Assembly: GCF_023734775.1 (NCBI RefSeq)
Contig: NZ_AP025732.1
Coordinates: 1,178,001 to 1,242,000 of the forward strand
Source: Nostoc cf. commune SO-36
GTDB taxonomy: Bacteria; Cyanobacteriota; Cyanobacteriia; Cyanobacteriales; Nostocaceae
DNA: 64,000 nt
Direction of reading: 5' to 3'
The translations under genes were made by a program, and so were the position numbers. This document shows, one piece after another, positions 1 through 10,216 of this stretch (position 1 is its first letter; the number at the start of each line of letters is the position of its first letter). Below the pieces are notes generated by a model. It was not told the DNA's origin, ran no database searches, and worked only from the letters and a program-made list of their open reading frames with translations.

Positions 1-3000
1 GATTGAGATTCTCTGTAATCTTCTAAAGCATCGATCGCGTTGCTTAAAACATTCATGAATACCTGATTTAGTGGCCCAGCATAGCACTCTACTAAGGGAA
101 GGTTACTATATTCTTTGACTAATTTAATCGCCGGACTTTCTGGTTTTGCTTTCAAGCGATGCTGCAAAATTAGCAAGGTGCTATCAATGCCCTCATGAAT
201 ATCAACCGGCTTCATTTCTGCGTGGTCAAGGCGGGAGAAATTCCGTAAACCCAAGACAATTTGCCGGATGCGATCAATTCCAACTTTCATGGAAGACAGA
301 GTTTTGGGCAAATCTTCCATGATAAACTCTAAGTCTATTTCTTCAGAGCGATCGCGAATCTCAGGACTGGGATTAGGGGTATTTTGCAAATAGAGGTCTA
401 GTATACTCAGCAAATCTTGGGTGTAATCGTTGACATGATTGATGTTGCCATAAATAAAGTTCACCGGGTTATTAATTTCGTGAGCAACACCAGCTACCAG
501 TTGACCCAATGAGGACATTTTTTCAGTTTGAATCAATTGGGTTTGAGTCTGCTGTAAATCATTTAAAGTTTGAGCTAGTTTTTCTGTCTGCTCTTTGGTT
601 TGATTATGCAACTGAGCTTGCTGGAGTGCAACCCCAAGTTGATTGGCAATTTGAGTAATAAACTTAATTTCCGAGGATTCCCAATGGCGGGGTGCAGAAT
701 TCTGATAAGCTACTAGCAAGCCCCATAGCTGTTGCCCGGTGAATATAGGTGCGATCGCATAGGCTCTTGCTTGAATTTCCTCTAAAGCCGTAACGTGGCA
801 TTGAGAGTGACCAGCTTTATAGATGTCATCAACTGCAAAGGTTTCATTGTGACGATATCGCCCACCTTGGGTTTCCTGCAAATAGCTATCTTTCCAAACT
901 GTCTTAGTATTGGAACCTACTACTTTTACCCAGCCATCCCCCACAAACTCAGCGATATATTCACCATTCCAATCAGCCTGGAAACGGTAGACGGCAACTC
1001 GATCGGCTTGTAGTGATTTACAGATTTCTTGGGTGGTTGTCTGAAAAATTGCATTTAAGTCAAGAGATTCCCTAACTTTGGCAACAACTTCAAACAATAC
1101 CCGTTGTTGTTCTGCTGCTTGTTGCAAATCTAATGTCTGTTGTCGTGTCTGAGTAAGTAAATCAGCTTGCTGGAGTGCTACGCCCATTTGGGCAGCAATC
1201 TGACTGAGAAAGTTAATTTCAGAAGTTTTCCATTGCCGAGCGCCGGTGTGTTGATAAGTTGCTAGCAAACCCCAAAGTTTTTGCCCTACAAAAATTGGCG
1301 CAAGGACAAAAGCGTTAATTTGAAACTGCTCTAAAATGTCGATATGACACTGGGTAAACCCCATCTTGTAGATGTCATCGACTGCAAATGTTTCATTGTG
1401 GCGGTAACGTCCTCCCTGTGTGTCTTGTAAGTAGGTGTCATTCCAAATTGTATTAATACCTAGTTCGGACTCATTCGACCAGTAGGGACTAGCAGCCTCA
1501 AAATCCCCGACAAATTCACCACCCCAATTAGCATCGAAACGATAAACAGAAACGCGATCGGCTTTGATTAATTGACAAACTTCTTTAGTGGTTGTTTGAA
1601 AAATAGTATCGGTGTCAAGAGATTCCCGAATTTCGGTAATCACTTTAAACACAGCCTGTTCTTGTTCAGCTGTCCGTTGTAACTCAACTGTGCGTCTTTT
1701 AACTTGTTTTTCTAAATTTTCATTGAAGGTTTGTACTTGTTGGTATAATTCATACTGCTGAATTGCTGAAGCAAAATGTTTACCGATGTTTGTAGCTAGA
1801 TCAATTTCTTCGACTGTCCATTTTTGAGCTTGTGCTTTTTTATATTCGCGCCAAACCTCAAACGATTGCCGGGGGTACAGTTGCCTTTGATCGCTGTCAT
1901 ACTGCCCCGCCCATAGCGTTTCTGTATCTATTTCGTTGCGAAAAATACTTAAATAACCTAGCAATTGCTGACGATAGTGAAGTGGGATCATCAACATACT
2001 GCGAATTTTAGTTGGTTGAAAAGCGGGTTGCAAACTTCGCAAACTAGGAGTTTGATATATATCTGAAATCGCCCAAGTATCGTATTTCCCAGACTTGTAG
2101 TGTTCCTGCCAGACGCTATACTGCTCTATGAGTGGATATATGGTTTGTTCTGGCATCACAGGTTGCTGTCCACAGATATAAAGCTTGGCGCAACTGTTTC
2201 CTGGTATTAAACATTCTGTTAAGCTGGTCGCGTTACTGTTATGGGAATCAAAAGCTGCATTTCTAATGCAAAGCCTGCCACCAACTCCATTAAGGCAGCA
2301 ACAGCCGCTTCTAGGGCTGGTTGTAATACAATTGTCGGTAATGAATGTAGTAGGGTCGCAATGCGGTTAACGATCGCTTCCCGTTCGGCTGTTTTACGGA
2401 CTTGTGTGAGAAGGGTACTTTTGAGCGATCGCTACTGACAACTGCTCGACTACCATCTGTATTGCTTCTAGATCATATTCGGAAATCAGACGTGCTTCAG
2501 AATTATGAGACACCAGTAACCCCCAAAGTTGCTCTTGATAAATAATGGGCGCTACTACAGAAGATTTGACTCCCATCGCACTCAAGTATTTAATATGACA
2601 TGGTTCTACAGGGCGGTAATGAATTTCCTCTGATATAGTTTCTCCATTTTCCAAGTCACGCAGGTGACTTTGACCAATCTCTTGAGTATCAAGATTAACA
2701 ACAGAACGCACTCGTGATTTAATAAAGAGTTCACGGGCGGCAAGGGGAATATCGTCAGCAGGAAAATTCAGCCCCAGTAGCGATGGCAACCGATTTTCGT
2801 AAATTGACTCAGCAATCACTTGACCGCTACCATCAGTATGAAATTTGTAAATCATCACTCGGTCAGTTTTTAGTAGCGATCGCACCTCTGCCGTTGTCAC
2901 TGTGATAATTTCTTCCAACTCTAAGCTGCGTCGAATACGGTTTGTAATGCGGCGCAGTAAACTTTCTTCATGACGGTATAAGGGTGAATTTTGTTCAGGA

Positions 3001-3011
3001 TTGGAGGTCAT
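1..3011 (-). CDS. Multi-GAF sensor histidine kinase (partial, frameshifted)
   Basis: Sensor kinase that would sense a ligand or light through stacked GAF domains and autophosphorylate a histidine. The start at 3011 opens a phytochrome-like GAF domain (about residues 25-195, to 2420). Further GAF-like blocks follow at about 2300-1740, 1690-1170 and 1150-640. The H-box AHEINNPVNF lies at 457-486 and the start of the ATPase domain (N-box, NQVFMNVLSNAIDALED) at about 20-80; the gene runs off the left edge. Two compensating frame breaks are visible: an extra base in the T run at 2419-2422 and a missing base near 2280-2285. Between them the protein continues cleanly in another frame (TLLTQVRKTAEREAIVNRIA). 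The cognate regulator is not visible. Family assignment is sure; whether the breaks are real is not. Confidence 0.88.
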
Positions 3012-3234
3012 TGCTTATAGAAAAATAAATTAATAATTTGAAAATTGACATAACTAAATCTAAAGATATTTTGAGATTTATTTCATCAATTTGTCTTCAG
3101 TAAAACTACGGTCAAATCATTAATATAAATATTTATTTACCTTTTATAATAATTAACCAAAAAATCATAAAAAAAGACGCAAGTTTAATAGCGTCTGTGT
3201 CATTAGCAAGAAAAGAATCTTGCTTTTTATCTAA

Positions 3235-3505
3235 ACAGAATTCAGGAGTCAGGAGTCAGAATTCAGTATGAATTCTGTACGAGTGGTGGATGAATAAACG
3301 GGTTTAAAACTCCCACCAAATTTCAGGAATAAGGATTTATTAACTTCCAGATTTCCTGCATAAAAGCATTTCAGTGCCATGCCCCCAGAAAAAAGTTATG
3401 GATCTAATTTAATCCTCATTCCTCAATTTGGTGGTCTTAAATCAGTGGTGGGTCTGAATCCCCCACTGATTTATTCTGACTCCTGAATTCTGACTTCTGA
3501 ATTCT
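3235..3505. repeat. MITE-like repeat with GAATTC-rich inverted ends, copy A
   Basis: The left end reads AGAATTCAGGAGTCAGGAGT and the right end carries its inverse (GACTCCTGAATTCTGACTTC), with a shorter inner palindrome around CCACCAAATT / AATTTGGTGG. Related copies lie at 4847-5100 and 20065-20196. No ORF is seen inside; the interval between the kinase and the ArsA-like gene holds nothing else. This looks like a non-autonomous dispersed repeat. Confidence 0.7.
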
Positions 3506-3548
3506 TCTTCAGTTTTAACCTTTTGTTGATAGAAAAACATCCAACAAA

Positions 3549-4737
3549 CTAAACTTTTGTGCTGTCAGCAAAGCGGATTTTCAGATAGTCGTTTTCCATC
3601 TTTGCCCCTGATGGCTGTAGTGCTGCTAAGGCTTGTGGCAAAACTAAGTTACGACGATGGTTGCCAATAGTAATGTTTAATTCGTCTCCAGTTTTACTGA
3701 GTTGAACTTGGTCTTTAGGAATACCCGGTAAATAAAGTTCTAAGCTGTATTGGTTTTCCTCTTGTACAACTCTTAGAGTTGTTTCTTTATAATAAACCTG
3801 AGTTGGATCTTCATCTTTATAAAGAGTTTCTTTCAGGCGTTCTAATGAAGCTAATCCACACATTTCCTCAGAAAATAGGGGAACTTCTTTCACCGGCAGA
3901 GGGTGAAAATCATCATGAATTTCCCGGCGATATTGCTCCTGACTTTCCTTCCAACGTTGGAAAAATGGGTCTTGGACTTCACTTGGTATAATCCGATTAG
4001 CCACTACCAAATCTGTAGCAACATTATACAAACTCAGATAAGCATGGGCACGGAGAGATTCTTTAATCACCATCTTTTCGGGATTGGTGACAAGACGCAC
4101 TGAGGTTTGAGTATTATCTGTTAATACTTTTTCCAGAGCTTCAATTTGTTCATAAAACTCATAAGGTGCATCCATCACCTCTTTATCAGGTAGGGAAAAA
4201 CCAGCAATTGGTCTAAACAAAGGTTCAACTAGGGGCCGAAGTGCCACCGAGATGTTTTGAAATGGTTTGTAAAAACGGCGCATATACCAGCCACCGACCT
4301 CAGGTAAACTCAACAAGCGCAGTGCTGTACCGGTGGGGGCTGAGTCGATAATTAAAACATCAAACTCACCTTCATCGTAATGGCGTTTCATTCTTACCAA
4401 GCCAAAAATCTCATCCATGCCTGGTAAAAATTGCCAATTCTTCCGCCTGTACGCCGTCTAAACCCCTTGCCTGTAAAACTTGGGTAATGTAACGTTTCAC
4501 AGCACCCCAGTTTCCCTCCAGTTCTTGCAGTGCATCCAATTCAGCACCCCACAGATTTGGGCGAATTTTTTGGGGTGCGTGTCCGAGTTCCATGTCGAAA
4601 CTATCTGCGAGGGAGTGGGCGGGATCTGTACTTAAAACCAACGTCTGATACCCTAATTCCGCACAACGCAGTCCAGTTGCAGCAGCAACGGAAGTTTTGC
4701 CCACGCCGCCTTTACCGGTCATTAAAATTACACGCAT
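3549..4737 (-). CDS. ArsA/Get3-like ATPase with Hsp20-like C-terminus (frameshifted)
   Basis: Cytosolic ATPase of the ArsA/Get3 (anion pump / tail-anchored protein targeting) family. The start chosen gives [16 protein letters not shown], which places the deviant Walker A (GKGGVGKT) at the extreme N-terminus as is usual; an upstream in-frame start at 4827 would add an atypical leader. The A-loop motif [12 protein letters not shown] and the switch motif [14 protein letters not shown] follow. The last ~80 residues resemble an alpha-crystallin/Hsp20-like domain ([16 protein letters not shown]), a known C-terminal extension of cyanobacterial ArsA homologues. An extra base in the A run 4426-4430 splits the gene after ...EELAIF; the other frame resumes with [20 protein letters not shown]. 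Cyanobacterial members are not shown to pump arsenite. Confidence 0.87.
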
Positions 4738-4846
4738 AGATACTTTTGTCCTGACTGAGAATTTTTTACATTTATTTACATTATCGACTGTTAAGGAAAT
4801 AAATGTCGTTTCGACACGTCTAGGCATTATTATGAGTGTTTACCGA

Positions 4847-5100
4847 ACAGAATTCAGGAGTCAGGAGTCAGAATTCAGAATGAATTCTGTACGACTGGTG
4901 GATGAATAATCGGCGTTTTTGCACCCCCACCAAATTGAAAATTTGGTGGTCTTCAATTCCTGCGCGGTCTGAATCTCCGACTGATAGCGTTCGCGTAGCG
5001 TCTCTAAGAGTTGCGTTAGCGAGTCCGCGATAGCGGAGCGTTAGCGAGTATTCGAGCGTCGCGTCTTGATTCTGACTCCTGAATTCTGACTTCTGAATTT
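4847..5100. repeat. MITE-like repeat with GAATTC-rich inverted ends, copy B
   Basis: Same outer inverted ends as the copy at 3235-3505 (left end ACAGAATTCAGGAGTCAGGA, right end TTCTGACTCCTGAATTCTGA). The core differs: about 4985-5065 is a GC-rich palindromic patch built on GCGTTAGCGAGTCCGCGATA, which reappears in the copy at 20065-20196. This suggests nested repeats rather than one simple element. Confidence 0.7.
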
Positions 5101-5104
5101 TTCT

Positions 5105-5386
5105 TCAACCTAACTCGTCTGTTGGGTCTTGCTGCAATAACTGATCGAGCTTAGTTTCCAGTGCTGAGAGTTTTTTGAGAATTGTGGGGCGATCGCCATC
5201 AAGAGAAATTAGTAAATTGGTTATTCTCTCTTGTATGTTCGTTAATTGTGACACTGCATTCTGAATTTGGAGCATTCCTTCTCGGAGTTCTTGGCGTTCC
5301 TGCCGTGTTTCCGCCAGTTCATCTAACATAGCTTGGACTGTTTTAGCATTAGTCTCAATTAGATGTTTGAGTTCTTTATCAGTCAT
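5105..5386 (-). CDS. Hypothetical coiled-coil protein
   Basis: A 93-residue acidic/polar protein starting MTDKELKHLIETNAKTVQAM. It is predicted almost entirely helical, with heptad-like spacing (LDELAETRQERQELREGMLQ, LSALETKLDQLL). No signal peptide or membrane segment is seen. Small coiled-coil proteins of this type are common and uncharacterised in Nostocales. It ends only 4 bp from the repeat copy B. Function unknown; it is probably a real gene because it has a plausible start and a coherent composition. Confidence 0.6.
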   Translation of the reverse strand: MTDKELKHLIETNAKTVQAMLDELAETRQERQELREGMLQIQNAVSQLTNIQERITNLLISLDGDRPTILKKLSALETKLDQLLQQDPTDELG

Positions 5387-5548
5387 TGCGATCGCACTTT
5401 GAAGTTGAGTCTATTATTCACTCTAAAGTATTGAGGGATTTTGTTTCAATCCCCCGTAGGGCAGTACAGTTGTGCTATCCTGCACGATAATGCCTGTTTA
5501 CTGGCTCAACATTGCAAAAGCTTGCTCAACCAGCATCTTAGCTTTGTG

Positions 5549-5764
5549 CTACTTCAACAGCTTTTCTTGTTCAAATCTATCGGGGTAACTCATTTTCCTA
5601 CCTTCCAGCGTTAGCCGAATCAGTGCTATTTGCTCATCTGTAGGTGAACTCATCTCATCTATTGCTGCGCCAATATACTGAAAAGTTGTGAAAGTGGGAG
5701 CCTTTAACCCTCTTCCTTCTTGCATCTGATGTAATGCTAATTGCGGTAATTGCGGGAATGCCAT
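5549..5764 (-). CDS. Short hypothetical protein
   Basis: A 71-residue ORF (MAFPQLPQLALHQMQEGRGL...) with a charged C-terminus (SYPDRFEQEKLLK). I do not recognise a family. The region upstream is repeat-derived and the neighbouring genes are unrelated. It may be a remnant of a longer gene. Kept at low confidence because its composition is protein-like and it does not overlap any better gene. Confidence 0.35.
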   Translation of the reverse strand: MAFPQLPQLALHQMQEGRGLKAPTFTTFQYIGAAIDEMSSPTDEQIALIRLTLEGRKMSYPDRFEQEKLLK

Positions 5765-5821
5765 CAGAGAAGTGATGTAAGAGGTTGTTTGAAAAGTATT
5801 TCGTTGTGCTTTTAGACACTT

Positions 5822-5902
5822 TTAGATCCCCCCTAACCCCCCTTAAAAAGGGGGGAACCGGAGTTAAAGTCCCCCTTTTTAAGGGGGATTTAGGGGGATC
5901 TA
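5822..5902. repeat. C-rich/G-rich palindromic repeat
   Basis: An inverted repeat of the type TAGATCCCCCTAACCCCCCTT / AAGGGGGATTTAGGGGGATC around a short centre. Hairpins of this sequence class are dispersed in Nostoc genomes; related C-rich hairpins occur here at 13490-13560 and inside the 38635-38794 element. Confidence 0.6.
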
Positions 5903-5942
5903 GAACGTTTTGCTACCAAGAAGAGGACTTTTCAAACATCCT

Positions 5943-6050
5943 CTAAGAAACTTTGTATCGTGGGTTCCCTGTCGGCTTGATACCGTAGCGTCGGCATAAG
6001 TCACGTAACTCTTGGATGGTTTTGATTTCAAGTTCGGAACGCGTGAACAT
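5943..6050 (-). CDS. Tiny SAP-like ORF (possible gene remnant)
   Basis: A 35-residue frame (MFTRSELEIKTIQELRDLCR then RYGIKPTGNPRYKVS, TAG stop) too short for ordinary gene calling. The pattern of two short helices with a central basic turn resembles a SAP-type nucleic-acid-binding motif. It lies just outside the left end of the IS at 6228, so it could be the tail of an older gene. Assignment is tentative. Confidence 0.35.
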   Translation of the reverse strand: MFTRSELEIKTIQELRDLCRRYGIKPTGNPRYKVS

Positions 6051-6227
6051 AAAATAGAAGTGTCTTCATATTTGATTTTTGAAAAAACTCAGTACACCTT
6101 AAAGAGCCTTTTTTTTGTTCCCTGTTCCCTGTTCCCTTGCCACATAGATCATTTCAGAAATCAAACCGGATTACTATATATATATTATCCAAATATTAAA
6201 ATTTGTTCAATATAACTAAGATAGTAT

Positions 6228-7399
6228 GGGAGCATCCAGTTTTGGCAGAAATACTCAAATAGCCAGTAAACCATTGAGATAAGCACAACGAACTGAGAGG
6301 ATTTGATTAACACTATCAACATTCCATTGTGCGCCAGAAATTTTCATCCTAGCTCCAATCTGTTTAATAGCAGACTCGACTGCACCAGAACCAATAGAAC
6401 AAAGTTGTTCAGCCTGGTAATAGCTGTAGTTGACAATGCGAGAGCGATGTTTTTCAAGATAAGCGATGAAGTTCTTAACTTGTTTGCCTCGACGATTATG
6501 AAATAAAGCTTTAGTTTCTTCGACTTGACCTTGCCACAAAAGAGTTTCAGCAACTTTAAGCCGCTTTAAAGAACCGCCAATTTTGTAGAGATTTTCTTTG
6601 AGGTGATACCAATCCAATATTTCCCAACGCTGAAAATGCTCTGTTTTACCAAACTCTTTGACTAAATTCCACACGCCATCATGACCATCCCCCAAGCATA
6701 CTAATGGGTTAACCAGACGCTGGCTATTGACATAATCAACTAATGATTGGTTGTCATCAAAAAACGCACTATAGTAAATTCCTTGTAGTCTTACGGTTTT
6801 ATAGTCTCGCCAGTGACACCCGGCTTTCGGTTTACCCCGGAGTCGGACTTTTCCCCCATCTACACTGACTTCTGAAACTGCTTGTTTTGCAAGTGGTAAT
6901 TCAAAATCTTGTGACAGTACTAATTTTTGTTGCGTTGAGTGACCCACTTTCACTCCTGTCAATGCCTCAACTTCAATTTCTGCTTTTTGGTATGATTCGT
7001 TAGCTGACAGCCTCAAACAACACTTTTGAAGTAATGGGCTTAACCGACTTCTGGGCTTCAAACCCAGTTTCTGTAACTGTTTGGCTTTAAGAGTCAGTTC
7101 CCCCACCAAGCTTTTAATTTTCCTGGTTTTACCTACTTTTGTTCCAGTTTTTTGTTCGATAAAAAAAGGGCTATTTCTGGGCTAACTAGTTCTAATATTT
7201 GACTGCGAACTGTTTTTTCTATGCCTTCCAGGTCTGTTAGCTTACTTTTGTCTGCTTCTTCATACAACAATGTTGCCACTTCTTGTAAGCACGCTTTGAG
7301 CCGTTCTTGTTTATCCTGGTTCATGATTCCTGGTTCACGCTTCTTTCTGTCTGTTATTTTCTCCTAAAATCTGTATATCTTCCAAAAGTGGATGCTCCC
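6228..7399. mobile_element. ISKra4-type insertion sequence (about 1.17 kb)
   Basis: The terminal inverted repeats are readable: the left end GGGAGCATCCAGTTTTGG begins at 6228, and the right end, read on the other strand, is GGGAGCATCCACTTTTGG ending at 7399 (one mismatch in 18). It encloses a two-frame transposase on the minus strand. No target duplication is evident (flanks ...GATAGTAT and CAACAACT...). The right end abuts a 5'-truncated gene. The 160-bp element at 38635 has closely related ends. Confidence 0.82.
6255..7324 (-). CDS. ISKra4-family transposase in two overlapping frames
   Basis: DNA transposase of an IS. The upstream frame (7324-7133, 63 residues, MNQDKQERLKACLQEVATLL) ends in TAG just after an A6 run near 7147-7152. 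The main frame (from about 7109 to 6255) carries the catalytic core: VSVDGGKVRLRG, the WEILDWYHLKENLYKIGGSL block and the late SIGSGAVESAIKQIGARMKI motif typical of ISKra4 transposases. The second frame is -1 relative to the first and is open across the A6 run, so programmed -1 slippage is plausible; two-frame transposases occur in some ISKra4 subgroups. A plain frameshift mutation remains possible. Probably one polypeptide of about 350 residues. Confidence 0.83.
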
Positions 7400-8050
7400 C
7401 AACAACTTAGCCTACTTCAGCATACAGCACAGTTAAGATATAAAGAACGCATAGAAATTAGACGAAAAAAGCCTATTTATTCACTTAACTTATTATCACT
7501 TTTAGATAAAATTTCTCCTCTAAGGAAAGAGTATTTTATCAGACTCACTGAATTCATTGCCAGAAATGAACGGGGTAGTGATATTTGTCGCAATATTTTC
7601 TTCCAACTTATAGAAGCTTCTCACCAATCAAACTGGCAAGTTAGAGAACTACTTGTATCTACAATTCTTGAGGCTGTTCTGAGGAATATTGATACTCAAC
7701 CTTTCCAAGCTAAAAAGAGTAAGTCTAAATTTAATGTGGGTAGTAGTTTAAAAAATTTCATCAGTCAATACTTATCTGATGAATGGAATGATATTCACAC
7801 TCCTGTGATGACAGCCCATACTTACCTACGAGATCGTAATGCTCATCCGGACTGGCTTTTCACCCAAGGTGGCGCTTTATCAGAAGAAGAAACGGAAAAA
7901 TCATTAGACAGTATGATTTTTCTCAGTAGATTCTATGGATATATGATCTTGTCATTAGCTGGCTTCGGAAACCTGAAACCTCTATTTCCAAAACCACACT
8001 CGGAGTGGGGAGCAGCCATGATAATTATTCCGGCTAAATATTCCAGTTAA
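7400..8050 (+). pseudogene. 5'-truncated gene with an HEPN-like Rx4H motif, cut by the IS
   Basis: The reading frame continues out of the IS right end (QQLSLLQHTAQLRYKERIEI...) to a stop at 8050, giving about 216 residues of native sequence. The apparent upstream start at 7307 lies inside the IS, so the true N-terminus is lost. It is helical, with YLRDRNAHPDW near 7830-7862; RDRNAH fits the Rx4-6H signature of HEPN ribonucleases, though that motif alone is weak evidence. No family is recognised with confidence. The matching 5' half is not seen left of the IS. Confidence 0.6.
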
Positions 8051-8113
8051 ACTACCTAATTATTTTTAGTTTAATAGCAATTATCTATTCAGTTATTTAA
8101 ATTATTGACTTTT

Positions 8114-8491
8114 TCAAGAGAAAAAATGCTGCTTCACCACATCTAGGCGTGAACAGTTCCAATAATCGATATGGGAGACAATCAAGCCATCAGAGTTAAG
8201 ACCTAATTCACTCCAACCAGGAATAGAGATCCGTGGCTTCCAGGGCAGAGGAGTATTCCAGCTAAGTGTCCACTCGGTTTTTATTGTATTTTCTAGACGT
8301 TGAATATTGTGTAAGTCCATCTTGGGGTTTAAAAACCAAGTTTGGATAAAATTAATCATTTCTTTGTAACGTTTAACGCCACGAAATTTATTCAGAGGAT
8401 CTTGAAAATAAACCTCTGGGGCATAAATATTATAAGTTTGATTTACTGGGAATCTTTGATAGTCTTCTTTGAGGATTTCAATGATATCCAT
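8114..8491 (-). CDS. DUF2358 family protein
   Basis: A 125-residue soluble protein of a family found in cyanobacteria and plastids (DUF2358, SnoaL/NTF2-like fold expected). Conserved blocks are seen in order: ILKEDYQRFP, NIYAPEVYFQDPLNKFRG, WTLSWNTPLPWKPRISIPGW and SHIDYWNCSRLDVVKQHFF. Length and start are as usual for the short members. Biochemical role unknown. It lies 46 bp downstream of the next gene on the same strand and could share its transcript. Confidence 0.85.
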   Translation of the reverse strand: MDIIEILKEDYQRFPVNQTYNIYAPEVYFQDPLNKFRGVKRYKEMINFIQTWFLNPKMDLHNIQRLENTIKTEWTLSWNTPLPWKPRISIPGWSELGLNSDGLIVSHIDYWNCSRLDVVKQHFFS

Positions 8492-8537
8492 GATAAATAA
8501 ATATATCGGTAAATTTGTTTAATTTGAAAAATTGAAA

Positions 8538-9101
8538 TTAACCCTCATTCCATAAACGTTCTAACTGACGCCGCCAAGCAGTTAAGACTTCTTCTCGCGC
8601 CTCTGGGGTTTGATTGATTTCGCCCATCATTCCTTCTGCGTAAAAGCGTTCTAAACTTTGCATCGTAGCTTGTAGAGATTGTCCTTGCTGTTTTGCGGCC
8701 TGAATAATTTGCCGGATGCGGCTTTCAATTAGTCGATTAAAGACATTATCTAATCCAGCCTGATGGAGAGATACAAGTCGGTTGATTGCATAAGACAAAT
8801 CTACACTCACTAAAGTGCCACTGTTATGTTGAAATACTCCCCAAATTACCCCTTCATACAAAGCGTAACGGACTTCTTGAGTGTCATCGAAGTTGGCTTC
8901 TAGGAACTGTTCTAAAAATGGTTGGGCTTCTTGGATGGGTAGAATAGGCAGTAAAACTCGCAGCCAAGTATTATCTGCGGAAAGCAGCACCAATAGCCGA
9001 AAAGTAGAAGTGTCTACTTGCCACTCGCCAGGGGCAATGCCACTAACAGCCGATGTGCCAAATAATTCTGTTAACGTACCCGCAATTTCTTCAGGTGTCA
9101 T
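8538..9101 (-). CDS. Conserved cyanobacterial hypothetical protein
   Basis: A 187-residue protein beginning MTPEEIAGTLTELFGTSAVS. Its first ~130 residues alternate strands and helices (WQVDTSTFRLLVLLSADNTW, FLEQFLEANF, YEGVIWGVFQHNSGTLVSVD), a layout like the CesT/YbjN chaperone-like fold, which is inference. The C-terminus is helical and charged. No signal peptide or membrane segment. It is followed by the DUF2358 gene on the same strand. Function unknown. Confidence 0.7.
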   Translation of the reverse strand: MTPEEIAGTLTELFGTSAVSGIAPGEWQVDTSTFRLLVLLSADNTWLRVLLPILPIQEAQPFLEQFLEANFDDTQEVRYALYEGVIWGVFQHNSGTLVSVDLSYAINRLVSLHQAGLDNVFNRLIESRIRQIIQAAKQQGQSLQATMQSLERFYAEGMMGEINQTPEAREEVLTAWRRQLERLWNEG

Positions 9102-9231
9102 AACCCTTTATCTATATATAGCCTCTAGATTAGCGCAGAGGGAGATCAACTTATTCACTAGAACGCTTGCTTTTGTCCCGTCTGAAGAAGCAATGGGGGC
9201 GCACAGCTAGTTGTACGCCCCCACAAATAAA

Positions 9232-9262
9232 TGTAGAGACTTAGCAGTGCTACGTCTCTACA
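9232..9262. repeat. TGTAGAGAC palindromic repeat
   Basis: Arms TGTAGAGAC and GTCTCTACA around a 13-bp centre form a small hairpin. It is preceded by another short palindrome (GGGGGCG...CGCCCCC, about 9196-9221). Both are common dispersed Nostoc intergenic hairpins; either could act as a transcript end between the divergent gene neighbourhoods. Confidence 0.55.
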
Positions 9263-9327
9263 AGGGTTCTGGTTAACGCATATTTAATTTCTGGAGATGT
9301 CTATTCTACTGTATTGAAATGTGTGAT

Positions 9328-10008
9328 TTAAATGATCGAATTGCTCAAAAAGACGATACCGATCGCACATAAAGCGAAACCAGCAAGGCTGATTTTCCAA
9401 GGTAAAATTCGGTTTATTTCTCCCACCCCCATTGCAATACCAATTTCTCTAGCACTCATCGCAACCACAAACAGAGTTAAGGTAATGCTTAGTATATAGG
9501 CAACTACTGGCATCATTCCTACCCCAATAATAGATTCAGCATTAGCGTAACCCTGAAATAAACCAGCACTAATGCTTACCAGAGCAAACACTATAAAGTT
9601 TGGTTGATTTGGCATCATCAGCATAGTACCAAAAGCAATGGTAGAAATGGCGATGGCTATTTCTGTGCCTGGTAAATTTAGCTGGTATAGATGACTTACA
9701 ATGCCCAAGACTGTTGCGAAAACAAAACATCCAGCGATCGCAGCGCCACGAACAAACACAGATGAGAGTAAGCCAATAGCAATAATACCAACTAAACAAT
9801 CCAAGCTAATTACTGGATCTGCTAATCCCCAGAGAAAGCCTTCCCAAGCGTTAGAGATGGTATGGTCAATTGGTGTTCCACTCAATGAACTCAGTAAGCT
9901 AATTAAAATTAAAGCTGCGATCGCCCCAATATGGCGATTCATTAACTTCGAGGTATAAAATGCTCCCCAAGCACGGGATTCTGATAAATTAGTTTTGAAC
10001 ATTACCAC
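9328..10008 (-). CDS. HupE/UreJ-like membrane protein
   Basis: A 226-residue integral membrane protein with about seven hydrophobic segments (for example AIAALILISLLSSL, LVGIIAIGLLSSVF, IVFALVSISAGLF). The block GFLWGLADPVISLDCLVGII aligns with the HupE/UreJ signature (HPxxGxDHxxxM), whose members are proposed nickel or cobalt permeases. Both signature histidines are absent here (HP becomes DP, DH becomes DC), so metal transport should not be assumed. It sits alone, divergent from the next gene. Confidence 0.72.
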   Translation of the reverse strand: MVMFKTNLSESRAWGAFYTSKLMNRHIGAIAALILISLLSSLSGTPIDHTISNAWEGFLWGLADPVISLDCLVGIIAIGLLSSVFVRGAAIAGCFVFATVLGIVSHLYQLNLPGTEIAIAISTIAFGTMLMMPNQPNFIVFALVSISAGLFQGYANAESIIGVGMMPVVAYILSITLTLFVVAMSAREIGIAMGVGEINRILPWKISLAGFALCAIGIVFLSNSII

Positions 10009-10216
10009 ACACCAAATTAGTTTTTTCGGTAATTTATACTACCCAAGCGCCCAAACAAACTAACGTGGTAATAACGCCAGATTATGCTATTACTCGACCG
10101 CTTACAAGGCGGCGGAAGTTCCGAGATATTCACAGCAATAGACAAAATGTTGACTCTCTGTACAAGATAATCACTACAATAAAATAGTCACGCACCCGAT
10201 CTCTGGAGTTCTAGCA

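Noticed and set aside
2185..2438. Two plus-strand frames opposite the kinase
   Set aside because: They are antisense to conserved GAF-kinase sequence that can be followed in the minus frames.
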